Assembly (NCBI RefSeq): GCF_002865645.1
Contig: NW_020194667.1
Coordinates: 1,325,762 to 1,389,761 of the forward strand
From: Hyaloscypha bicolor E
Lineage: Eukaryota; Ascomycota; Leotiomycetes; Helotiales; Hyaloscyphaceae
Direction: 5' to 3'
DNA: 64,000 bases
Shown: piece by piece, positions 13,741 to 24,679 of the stretch
How the letters are laid out: each line of letters begins with the position of its first letter
Numbering within the stretch: position 1 is the stretch's first letter
The notes under the pieces: model-generated
Database searches by the model: none
Told to the model about the DNA's origin: nothing
The model's input: only the letters and a program-made list of their open reading frames with translations
Made by a program: the position numbers and the translations under genes

Positions 13741-16128
13741 AGAAATTTAATTAATAATATTTTCTTTTTTTTAATTATATAATTAAATATTATAAAAATA
13801 AAATAACTAAATCTAATATTTGCTTTTTATTAAGGATTTATTTTTGTTTTTTTTAGCTTTTATTTAAGTATTATATTTTAATTAAGCTATAAAAGCTTCT
13901 TTTTTATAATATTATATAGTTCTTTTTAATTAATTTAAAAGAAGAAAAACTATTTAAAACTACTAAATTTTTAGAAATAGCTTATAATAGTATTTTATTA
14001 ATTAATATCTTTTTAATACTTTTTATTAGATTATTTCTCTAGTTATTATTAAAAAATACTAATAATATAATTAATTTATATAGATTTGGGTTTATTATTT
14101 AATTATATAAACTTATATTTTCTATAATTTATTTTTTACTAAAAATAATATTATAATTTTTAAGATTTAAAATAATTATAAGTATTTTAATATTTTATTT
14201 ATTAATTAAAAGTAAGAATTCTAAATACTTTTTAGTAAATTCAGCTAAGTTTTTATTAAAATTATATATAATATAAAATAAAGAAAAGAATTATAGTTCT
14301 ATTTCTAAAAATTACTTTATTAATTAAATGAACTTTATATTAATAAAAGTATAATTATTTACTTTAATATTAATAAAAAAAGAAAACTTAATTTCTAATT
14401 TATTTATATTAATAATATAAAATATTATAAAATTATTTTCTTTTATTAAATAAATTAAATTTATATTATAAGTTTTTAAAATAGATTTTTTTTTTTAGAA
14501 ATATTTATTTTCCGGTTTTATATTAGAATTAGAGTCTGAATTCTTTAAATACTTTACTAAAATAGAAATTAGATATTTTAATAAAATAGAAACTAAGTCT
14601 AGTTTAATTTTAAAAAAAGCTATTTTAATTTTCTTATTATATCTAATTAAAAAATAAAAAATATAATAATTAAACTTATTATAATTATAATATTTAATAG
14701 CTAAAAGATTTCTAGTTTTTATAAGAAATATATATTTAATAAAAATAATAAATATAAGCTTTTTAGGCTTTTTCTTAAAAATATAAAAGAATATAATACT
14801 AGAAATAAACTTAATTAGACTAGTTTTTATTTTTTTAATACTTTTGATCTTTTTATATATAGCTTTAATTTATTAATTATTAGTAATATAATATTAATAA
14901 AAGAATTATTATAATATATATATTAATTTCTAAAGTTTTAATAAAAGCCTTTTATTTAGTTTATATCTAATATCTTAAAGACTAATATTATCTTTTATAA
15001 ATAATTATAAAAAGAAAATATAGAAATCCTAAAATACTTAACTAGAATATATTTAAAGCTTACTAAAGTTATAATAAGTATTTTTTATCTTATTAGAATT
15101 AAAATATAGCTTCTTTAAATAAGAATATAATTCTGAAAGCTAATAATACTAATTTGAATTATTTTTATTTATATAAAAATTAATTAAGGCAAGAGTATTA
15201 TTTATAAGTTTATTAAAAATATAAATAATTTTAAGGTTTTTTAAGAAATATAAATTAATATTTCTTTATAATATAATAGAAATATAAAATATAAAGTAAT
15301 ATAAAAAGTAGAATAGGCTTTTATAGTATGGAATTATAATATATAAAAGTAAAAAGTGAAATTAGAAAGTAAAGATTAGTTAATTTCTAAGAACTAAAAA
15401 GAAAAAAGAAGTAATATAAGTAAACTATAAACTATATAATATCTGGAGGTTATATAATAGAATTATATAATCCAGGAAATAAATTCCCTACTATAATAGC
15501 TTATTTTTAATCTAAACTAGCTAGTTATTAAAAATAATATAATCTCTAATAAAAAGAATTAGATTAAAAAGCTTAATAATTCTAGTATTTCTAAAAGAAA
15601 TATAAAAAGTAAGGGATTTTAAATAGAAATAAATAAGAAATAATTTGAAATTCTTTAAAAAAGGAATTGAAATAAAGAAATAATAAAAGTAAATAAAATA
15701 AAAATAAATAAAATAGAAATAGCTAAAGCTATTATAAATCGATTTATTAAGGCTATATAGTATTTAATATTCTTTTCGAGTTTAGTATTTAGAACTTAAT
15801 ATTTTCGAAAATAGCCTTATTATAATTATAAATATTTTTCTAATAATTCTTTATAATAATATTAATATTTAAAAATAAGGTATTAGGCTTCTTAGTTCAT
15901 TTATATAACTCTTTAATAATAATATAATTATTAGTTTTTAAAAGCTTTATAATAAAAATAAAGAATTTTATTTTTATAAATTTATTTATAAATTCTCTAG
16001 AAATATTAATATAATATTTATTTCGGAAAAAGCTACTAATAAAATAACTTGAATTAGTAAAAGCTTTAGAAGCCCTAATAAAAGTTAATATAATTCCGAG
16101 TTATATAATATTTTATTTTAAGAAATTA
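13741..16128. other. AT-rich RIP-like sequence, no gene seen
   Basis: This sequence is almost entirely A and T with stops in every frame. The only recognisable part is the repeat listed at about 15,220-15,465. I see no protein motif or RNA gene. Confidence 0.7.
15220..15465 (-). repeat. Solo-LTR-like repeat, inverted partner of 27,962-28,215
   Basis: Matches the reverse complement of the block near 28 kb over roughly 250 bp. Shared stretches include 'cttttatagtatggaatta' and 'ggaggttatataatagaat'. The other copy has G or C where this one has A or T. The length and isolation suggest a solo LTR, but no ends or target duplication could be fixed. Confidence 0.65.
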
Positions 16129-16401
16129 ATTTATTATATTTTTCTTTTATTATATTTTTCTTTTATTATATTTTTCTTTTATTATATTTTTCTTTTATTA
16201 TATTTTTCTTTTATTATATTTTTCTTTTATTATATTTTTCTTTTATTATATTTTTCTTTTATTATATTTTTCTTTTATTATATTTTTCTTTTATTATATT
16301 TTTCTTTTATTATATTTTTCTTTTATTATATTTTTCTTTTATTATATTTTTCTTTTATTATATTTTTCTTTTATTATATTTTTCTTTTATTATATTTTTT
16401 C
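16129..16401. repeat. 16-bp tandem array, about 17 units
   Basis: The unit 'ttttattatatttttc' repeats with almost no variation. The last unit shows a C-to-T change. There are no spacers. Its near-perfect homogeneity contrasts with the decayed flanks, so it expanded after most of the RIP or is kept uniform by slippage. Confidence 0.95.
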
Positions 16402-17245
16402 TAATAGTTTTATTATTAGTATATATATAAGACCTATAAGATTATAAAATAGAACTTAAAAGTAATAGTTAAATTACTAGCCTATAGGTATTTATTACTT
16501 TAAGACTTAATTAATAAATAGCCTTTATATAAGGTTTTTCGATTTTCGGGGTTTCTAAAAAAGTTTCTAATATATTATTAATATATATTTATAAAAATAT
16601 AAATATCTGATTTCTTTAAGAATTCTAAAGCTTTTTACTTTTATTATTTTAGAATTTATTACTTGTATTTCTAAGGTTTTATTATTTTAATAATATTTAT
16701 ATTTCTAATAATTCTAAATTAGATTATTTGAAATCCTTTATAAAATTAAATTAAATAAGCTTTAAATATTATTATAGATATAATATTTAGGGCTCGAAAA
16801 GCAAGATAAAAGATTTCTTATAAAAATAATTTAAAGCTAAAAAAGGAAAAACTAAAATATAAGAAGTTATAAGAAAATATATATATCTTATAATATACTA
16901 GTTTATAAGAAGCTTAGCTTTTTAAATATATCTAGTATATTTCAAATATATTTCTCTAATAAAGTAATTATATTATATATATTTAAAAGATAACGAAATA
17001 TAAGTAATATAATAATATATAAAAGTTATTAATTTCTTTAATTAATACTCGAGATTTATTATATATAATTTAATTACTTATATTCTAATATATATTGTAT
17101 TTATTTAAATTAAAAGAATTAGAGAGTAAAGAAAGCTCTTATTAGCTATTTAATAAATTAGAGAAGTTAAATAAACTACTAAAGTAGCTAAAATTACTAG
17201 CTTTAAATGAGAAGTGAGAGTAAAGAAGAGAGTTTCAGGAAGTCT
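16402..17245. other. AT-rich tail of the RIP block
   Basis: Stop-rich AT sequence ending abruptly at a run of eleven G (17,247-17,257). From that point base composition becomes normal. No gene or repeat partner was seen. Confidence 0.7.
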
Positions 17246-17525
17246 TGGGGGGGGGGGTTAAAAAGGGGAGTAATACTCTCTTTACCCCGGTACCAATTAC
17301 GGACGCACGCCTAAAAATACAGGGGCTAAGGGCCTATAAGATCCTGTGACTTAATGCAACCTCCTAATCGAGCTGCATGAGATTATAGTGGGCCTTTGGG
17401 GGCCTTACGCGTCTGTTTTAGTATAGTTATAAGGCTTACAAGGCTCACTGAGATAATACAGGGCCTATTAGTGGCCCTAAAATTATGCATGCACCTATAA
17501 TCCCGTCACTTTATGTCGTGATCTT

Positions 17526-18522
17526 CAGGCTTGGCAACGATTACTGAGCAATCGATTAGTAATCAATTCTGCGCGTAATTGAATACTATCGAATCGCATT
17601 AATTAGTAATCGATTACTAAACGATTTTTGCCCCGTACCAAGTACTAATTTCTTAGTACCTCTAGCCTATAATTTAGCGACCGTGGCCCTAAAATTTAGC
17701 AATAAATAGCCTATAATTATAGGGCTTCCTTTTCCTCGCAACTTACAAGTACTAAAGCACTTACCCACTAAGGGGCTATCCCCTAAAGAGCTTGCTTCCA
17801 GGAAGCTCTTTGCGCTTACAGTGAGCTGTTCACAGCAAGATAGCTTTCTGCGGGACAGCTTACTGCGAGATAGTTTCCTGCAATACGTAAAGAGCTTCCT
17901 GGGACACAGCTCACTGCAATGCGCAAAGAGCTCCCTAGGGAAGAGCTTCTTGGGGAACAACTCATCGCAAGATAGCTTACTGCGAGATAGCTCATTGCAA
18001 GACAGTTCCCTGCAATACGTAAAGAGCTCCTTGGGGGAGAGTTCCTTAGGAAATAGCTTACTGCAATACGCAAAGAGCTCCCTAGGAAATAGTACACTGC
18101 AATACGCAAAGAGCTCCTTGGGGAATAGCTTACTGCAAGACAGCTTTTTATAATATATAAAGAGCCCCCTAGGGGGGAGTTCCCTTTTAAGTAATAATAA
18201 AGCGTTAAAGAGAAGGGAGAGAGGCAATAATATATAAGTATAGCCATTTTTATTAAGGTAAATTAAATAACTTTGGGGGAAATTGGGGCCTTGAGTATTA
18301 AAAGAGGAGTGGAATTCTAAATATTTTCTTTAAATATATAAATAAAAGAGAGCTTTACCTTTATTATATATAGTATAATACTTTACTAAACTCCTTAACT
18401 GTCCAGAATTAGGAAAGGGAGTACGTGGGCAGGGATTTGATCGCTTATAATCGATACCTTACCTTACGATTATGGCATCGATTGTAATCGATTACTTAAA
18501 ACGCCAATCGTTGCCAAGCCTG
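17526..18522. mobile_element. Inverted-repeat element (about 1 kb, non-autonomous) with 17-bp perfect termini
   Basis: The left end 'caggcttggcaacgatt' is repeated as an exact reverse complement at 18,506-18,522. Flanking octamers GTGATCTT (17,518-17,525) and GTAATCTT (18,523-18,530) look like an 8-bp target duplication with one G-to-A change. Both ends continue into sequence rich in ATCGATT. The inside holds a degenerate minisatellite and no transposase. An 8-bp duplication would fit a hAT-type element; that class is an inference. Confidence 0.75.
17780..18180. repeat. Degenerate minisatellite
   Basis: Imperfect 20-45-bp units built from 'agcttactgcaatacg' and 'caaagagctccctagg' variants. 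Both strands stay open over several hundred bases because the repeat lacks stops, giving overlapping Ser/Leu-rich reading frames. These have no domain and no start context, so I do not call them genes. Confidence 0.8.
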
Positions 18523-18554
18523 GTAATCTTTGTATTACAAGAAACCTACAAACA

Positions 18555-19123
18555 GGCTTGGCAAAAATTCCTTAATTTCCGGTATCGATGGGTATCGATG
18601 CCAGAATCGATTCCCCGAACCCAATTCCCCCCTTTGATTGTAATTAACTTTAGAACCACTTTTCTTATAAGAAAACTTTTAGTAGCGCAAATACTCTACT
18701 TAATTTAGGCTTTCTATTTAGCTACTTATCTTATATTTTAGACTAAAACTCATCTCAATGCGGCTATTTTAAGTAAAAATGAGCTTTTGAGCTTTCGAGA
18801 TTTTCGTGAGGCTCGCTTATATATTTAGCGTCTTGATAAGAAATACAAATACGGGGCTTAATTCTCCGAATACGAGGGCTATTTTAAATTTAAGATATTA
18901 TTGACTTTTATTAATAATAGTAAGTATTTCTTTTAATAGAAAGACTAGAAATTAAAGGAATTATATAATAATATATTATTATATAATTTAAATAATAAAA
19001 GAAAGAGTTAATTTTTGGGGTAAGAATCGATTCTGGTATCGATACTATCGATTCCTTGCGATACCTGAAAAATACCTCTACTATCAATACCGGTATCGAT
19101 GCCTCAGGAATTTTTGCCAAGCC
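18555..19123. mobile_element. Inverted-repeat element with 18-bp termini and a 9-bp target duplication
   Basis: The left end 'ggcttggcaaaaattcct' is an exact reverse complement of 19,106-19,123. The adjacent 9-mers CTACAAACA (18,546-18,554) and CTACAAATA (19,124-19,132) match at 8 of 9 bases, the difference being C-to-T. The length is 569 bp with no transposase. A 9-bp duplication is typical of Mutator-like elements, but the ends share GGCTTGGCAA with the neighbouring element, so class assignment is open. Confidence 0.75.
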
Positions 19124-19362
19124 CTACAAATAGACCAAACCTAACTTAAGTTTGTTTTACCTTGGACATCACCCGAGGTTCTCGGCCTCATTATAGTATC
19201 ATCAAATTATTGAGATAGGGGAATAACAAAGCGTTGTATTGCATAAAATAGCATGGCAAGATCGAGCAAAGCCCCCAGAATTTTGTAGCTCATAAGTTCC
19301 ACCCAAATTCTGTAGCGATATGAACGTAAACCAACGAAGGAAAAGAGATGTCCGCTCGCAGC

Positions 19363-22300
19363 TCATGTACCAAGCGACTTTTGTTTGGTAGCAGTTGATT
19401 CCATTCTTTTCGACATGCTATGATTTATTAACACCAAGCATGTTAAAAAATAACCAGAGAAACGAATGAGAGACTTACAAGTCGAAGAACGCGTATTGAC
19501 TTGGACTACATCCGAACTCGTACACAAATCTGGAGGCAAGGTAGCTGCCGAAGATAGCTCTGAGGTAGTTTTCCGGAACCTGTAGAGTGTATTAAGAAAC
19601 CGATCTTGTCAGCGAAACAAAAGACATACCCTCTCAGAAATCAGATCGAGCCCAATCTTCTTTAACAGCAACTTTGGCAACGCATCCGAAAGCACTGACC
19701 GCCTAAACTGCTGGTTGTGCCACAGCTGCGACTTCTGAAGCTCCTCATTTAGTTTCGTGATCGCCGCACTCAACATATCGCTTATTGTAGACCTCGGAAT
19801 ACCCGTATATTCATGTTCGCGCCAAATTGCTTCGAATTCTAGTGTGGCATTTTGCTTGATCACGTCCTGGACATATTTAACGTATGCCTTGTAGAACTCT
19901 GGTACATTGCCGTCATGGCCGACGCACATGTTCTCAACAAAGCCTTGATCATCGAAGGACAATGACGCAAGGACTTCAAGGGAGGAAGAAGTCACGCCGC
20001 CTTTGTTTGTAGAAGCGTCTTTGAAGAGGATACAGCCTGATTTCTCGAGACAAAGTTTTGCGTCTTGCGTAATGAAGAGATTAGCGCCTTCAACAATATA
20101 GGGTATAGTGCTTTTGCCGTCTTTGATGAGCTGGTTGACACTTATAAGGTCAACTGACTCAGGTCGGCCACCACAAGGCACGAAAGAGTCTACCAAACCG
20201 GTATTCCGAAGATGAAAGGTGTTGCGGAAGGTCATGCCATTATGAACGAGCTCGCCGTTTGGAAGCTTAACGTTAATCTCGTCGATAAGAACACGATAGC
20301 CGCCTGTAGAGAGCTTCGAAGTATCAAATTCTGAGATCGTAACACGTTTTTTGGCGAGACGAATAAGTTCTTCGTAGTTGATGCCATTTGGGTCGACAAG
20401 AACGCCAGATCCATCAATAATAGATATGTACTTCTCTTTGCTTAGAAGAATCTCATTTGAACCAAGATCTCCATCAGGTCCACCAGTTTGCATCTTCCTC
20501 ACCTTCGATGGGTCCAAATTAAGTTTCCGATAGATGCCCGTTACATACTCCCGAATGGATAACGTTGTCATACCGTAAGTGTCATGGGGAATGCCACCAA
20601 GTTTAGGGCTCTTCCCAGTAAAGAACGACTTCCACCACGCGGCTCCTCGCTTGTAGGCATGCTCAGTTGCCCAATCCACAAGATCAGCAGTGTTCTCATC
20701 CGGGCCCATAAAGAGCATCTCTGGCTTGCCGTAAAGATCAACAATAGGATCTTTAATACCTGGGCTTGTAGGGGGAATTAGAAGGTCCATAATACTATCG
20801 ATATACTTTTCGAAAGCCAACCTGCCCTTGTCCTGATGTTGAGCGTCGAGGAGAATGACACCTTTCGAGCCCCCTTCTGGGATATCTTTGTTTTTGAATT
20901 GCTGGGTATGGGCAAGACCATAGCTCTCATCGAACATAGAGCGTGCGTTTATTGAATATGCCTCGCGATTTCGAGATTTGATGATCCTAATACCACCTCG
21001 CGCAATATCTCGAAAACGAAGATGAAAGCCCCGAGATTCAGAGGTAATTACCAAGAACATCCCATATAACGGCTCGGGGTATTCGATTACCGGAAGAAAT
21101 GTTGGGTCTAGACGGAAGCTCAAAGCTACCTTCGTTGGGGTGTAGAAATTCGTCTTCAGAACGGCAGAATTGAATAATCGAAATGCTCCCCAAATCATCG
21201 CATCGTGCTCGTTGCTAACGACCCTTAACACCTGCTCCTTGAGTTGGGCATCTGGAAGCACTTCGGCTAATGGTGAAGAGCCGACGTAGTTATCTTCGTG
21301 CTCGGAAATTGGTGGGACATGAATGTCTGCGAAATTCGAGTAAAATGATCGAACAAGTTCAGGGTATTGACTAATAATGTCACGAATGTACTCCGCTGTG
21401 AATGTTTCGGTGCGTAGGCGGCGTTTAATGTTTGATAGAATCTCAGCATGCAGGCTAATCTTCGCATCTAATGCAGAGACCAGTGAAGCATACTCGGTCC
21501 CTGTAAAGTCTTAGTAATAGTTACTTGTTTTAGCTAGTTGGGCAATACCTAGCCTATTGAGGAAATGCTGAACGAATACCCAGACGCAATGTCCATAGAT
21601 AGTCTCCTGTAGACTCAGGCGGCCGCTTGCAAACAGGAATTGGAATTGGTTCTGGGGAATGCAATAGAGCAGAGAGATCTCCTTGGCAATCTGGTGAATC
21701 GACTGCTCAATTGGAGGGAATTTGGTGTTGAGTGTTTGACTAGAGATAGGCTTTAGGTATATCGATATGATCGTGATCCCGTTGGAGAATTGCTCGACAT
21801 ATTTTCTTGAACTTGTAAGTCCATAATAATGATAAAGATCACTGAGTGCACCAAATATACCCAAGGCAGTACGTTGACGGAATGCTACCACAACTCTCTT
21901 CTCGTGTGAGCCCCCAATGTCAAAGACCTCAATGACGGGCCCTGTTCTGGTAACTGCCAATTCAAGGATTTCCTGATAGATTTGTATTGTATTCCTAGTG
22001 GCTTTTGCGAGAAACATCCTGTCGCCAATTACCTGCAGTCTGGTCTCGTGAGGACTAGGATTCGGTTCGACAAATTGGCATTGATATACGAAATTGCAAC
22101 GCATAGTTGATTTGGAATTCGGAGTGCCAGTCAGGTTGCTAAGGGATCTGTATGTCTCAACGCGGAAGCGTTTATTGGCATCCGGACCATCAAGATACTT
22201 CGCCTCGAGTCTCTGCTCGTATCTTGGGCCCTCACTGTAGCTCACTCCTGGTTCGCTAGTGTCGATATATATGGCATGATCAGCGGCCTCCATATCAAGT

Positions 22301-22940
22301 TTGATCTCTCCGCATTTGTCTTCTCGTGCGACCGCTGCCACCTTAGCCGCATAGAGGGATATTATGTGGCTTGAGATTGCCTTTGTGGACTCTAGCTGGA
22401 AATACACGTCGTCGATACCAAGTTCGGTGTAGAACCACTCAATTTGACTGTCGACTCTGTCGTCAGGGATCCATTTTTCTTTCATGATCATTTGTTTGAC
22501 TACGTAATGTCAGTGATTGACGCTAGCAGAGTCTTAACCTAGAGGCTAGAGCATTCGCCAGCGATTGGAGTTTAGCTATGTGATTGTTCCTCGAGCAAGG
22601 CTTTGCGAAACTTCGCTCTGTAACTAAGATCCAAACCACTGACAGAGGAATACCGAAACGGCATCGAGTATAAAAACTCGACGTAGGAGCTGAATTTCTA
22701 TCTAATAATTCAGGGGTACTGACCTTCTGCCATTTGCGCCTTCTTTCCCTCGAAATTTGGTGCAATATATCCGATTGTCGAAGACCGCCAGATCCTGTGT
22801 CCATTATGCTCCCTCTGGCCATTGTGGCCATTGTGGTTATTATGACTGGGTACACTGAGGTGTGGGAGTTGTGTGGGCTTTGTGCCCAGTGTCATGGTGT
22901 CCTGGTCCCCAAACCTATTGCGGAGTCTGGCATCATCCAT
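19363..22940 (-). CDS. NAD-specific glutamate dehydrogenase
   Basis: Large fungal NAD-dependent glutamate dehydrogenase (Gdh2 type, EC 1.4.1.2). It deaminates glutamate to 2-oxoglutarate and ammonium and so allows use of amino acids as carbon and nitrogen sources. Exons by my reading are 22940-22724, 22499-21549, 21500-19630, 19579-19479 and 19417-19363, giving 1,064 residues, the usual family size. Visible landmarks are the N-terminal GYIAPNFEGK segment, FRDIARGGIR, NKDIPEGGSKGV, GPDENTADLVDWAT, QTGGPDGDLGSNE, GSGVL and IVEGANLF. The last two exons restore the family C-terminus ('YLRAIFGSYLASRFVYEFG'). The first intron, 22723-22500, is unusually long at 224 nt. The start is the least certain point: an in-frame stop lies a short way upstream, but an upstream exon is possible. 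The gene sits about 2 kb from the RIP block yet shows no stops. Confidence 0.93.
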
Positions 22941-24679
22941 GTAGGCAAAGATTTCGTCGAAGGAATCGACGTAAGCTCAGAAGACTGTAAGTATTGTGGC
23001 GGTCTGGACTGGAACAATCATCATGACAATAGAAGTCTCGTGAGTTCATGAGGAAGGCATGAGCCTTTAAGCATATGGGTCAACATACAGTCATAAAGTT
23101 CTCCAGAAAAGGCCAGGGAAATATTCACTCTAAGACAAAACACAATAGTAAATACGGCGACATTTCCGCCGGGCGAAACTGGAAGTCCCCTATTCCGTGC
23201 GTTGTACTCAATGCCCCCGGGTTAGGTCGTGTCAGTCGGTTGACAGGGATTGGCCTGTTACTTGCTTTTTCACCGGAAGTCTCCTATTCCTTGCGTTGTA
23301 CCGAATCTCCCCGGCTTAGGACGTGTCAGTTCGTTTACAGGGATTGGCATGTCACCTCCTTTTTCCTCCGATCACGGCATCCGCAACGAGCCTGCTGACA
23401 AAGTCCGTGTGTTTAAAGGTGTTTTGCTAACAAAGGAACACCTAAGTAAAGAAACAAGGCGACTACTGACAATTTCTGTCTTCCGCAGCCTGAAAACATC
23501 AATAAACCAAGGACTCTCTCCCCAGGATTATAACGCTTCATTTTGATGTATCTCAACCGTAGCTTAAAAGCTCTGTGAATCCGCTTATTTATTGTGGTTA
23601 GCCTTTAGTCAGAATGCTGTCATTTATACCTACGATTTAGCTTTGATCCTTGCAGTGCAACCGACAGGTCGGCACGGGTACGCAATTTCGACACTGATAC
23701 GCCATTTTTCGATTTCGTAACGATACACGCTTTTTTAATACTTCTGCAGAAGCTAACTTGCTCGGAGTCCTCTATTTGCCTAAGAGCGCTTTCCAGATAA
23801 TTTTTTTAACTACGTCATTTTATTATCATAAATGTAAAGTAGCTTCTTTAGATTAGTATAGCGTTGTGGAAATGGGGCATCGGTGTCTACCTAATCGGAG
23901 GAGGGGAGTTAACCTCTTTGGGTTGCGATTAGAGAGGATCTCACCAGAAGCAGTAGGCATGATTCAGTATTGGCGTGATGTGGAAATCACGCAAAACAAG
24001 TGAGCAGGAAATAAGTGGTCGATTTCGGGTAGTCCTGATAGATTATAATTACTATTAGCACTGTCCAGAGTCAAAATATTGCAGTCACTACGTCGTCAGT
24101 CCTTTAGGCAGTAGAGTTAATGCATATAGCGTCATCAAATTGTTATTAGCTGAATGATGTTGAACACTAGTATACAGGGATCGGCCATGTGGCATGACAA
24201 ACTCGCCTCGGCGTTAGCACGGGTGTAATCCGGCACATAGAAGCATTCGGATACATAAAAGTCTTTTTTTCGGCCCTATTGATTTACTGGATTCAGGCTC
24301 AAATATAGCGTTTTCGCCTCTCTAACGCAAAATTCTAAAATAATTTATGCTTACTAGTACGGTACATTACGTTATATTAACTAGCTAGCTGTGTTTCAGA
24401 GAATGGGTAGTCAGTTGAATGGCAATTAACAGACAAATGCATCTCATTCCCCGCTCCCCACATTGCATATTCTTGACTAAGACCCCTACGACCTGGGACT
24501 AATACCCCATTAAAGCCTACAATACCCATCACGAAACCCCTCGTTGATGCTTCACGGTTTCATGTGCCTACGAAGAATCTCGCCACTGGATGCAGATCGC
24601 AGTTAGTGAGACCTGGAGCAAACCCTTCAACGATCCAAGGATTCTGAGCAAGTGTTCTACCTGAGAATTATCTACGAAC
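22941..24679. other. Intergenic region with a short tandem duplication
   Basis: Divergent-promoter region between the dehydrogenase and the F-box gene. The only structure I see is the 94-bp-period duplication at 23,181-23,365. Small open frames here lack recognisable similarity. Confidence 0.6.
23181..23365. repeat. Two-copy tandem duplication, period 94 bp
   Basis: The block starting 'ggaagtcccctattcc' at 23,181 recurs as 'ggaagtctcctattcc' at 23,275. It continues through 'gtgtcagt.cg.t.acagggattggc' in both copies. Differences are scattered substitutions. Confidence 0.8.

Noticed and set aside
16129..16401. CRISPR-like array
   Set aside because: Units are contiguous 16-mers with no spacers, and the genome is eukaryotic.
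17667..18247. Overlapping open frames on both strands (110-186 codons)
   Set aside because: They come from a stop-poor minisatellite; both strands are open at once and the products are repeats of Ser/Leu/Lys without a domain.
18472..18708. 78-codon plus-strand frame
   Set aside because: It crosses the termini of two inverted-repeat elements and has no similarity I can name.
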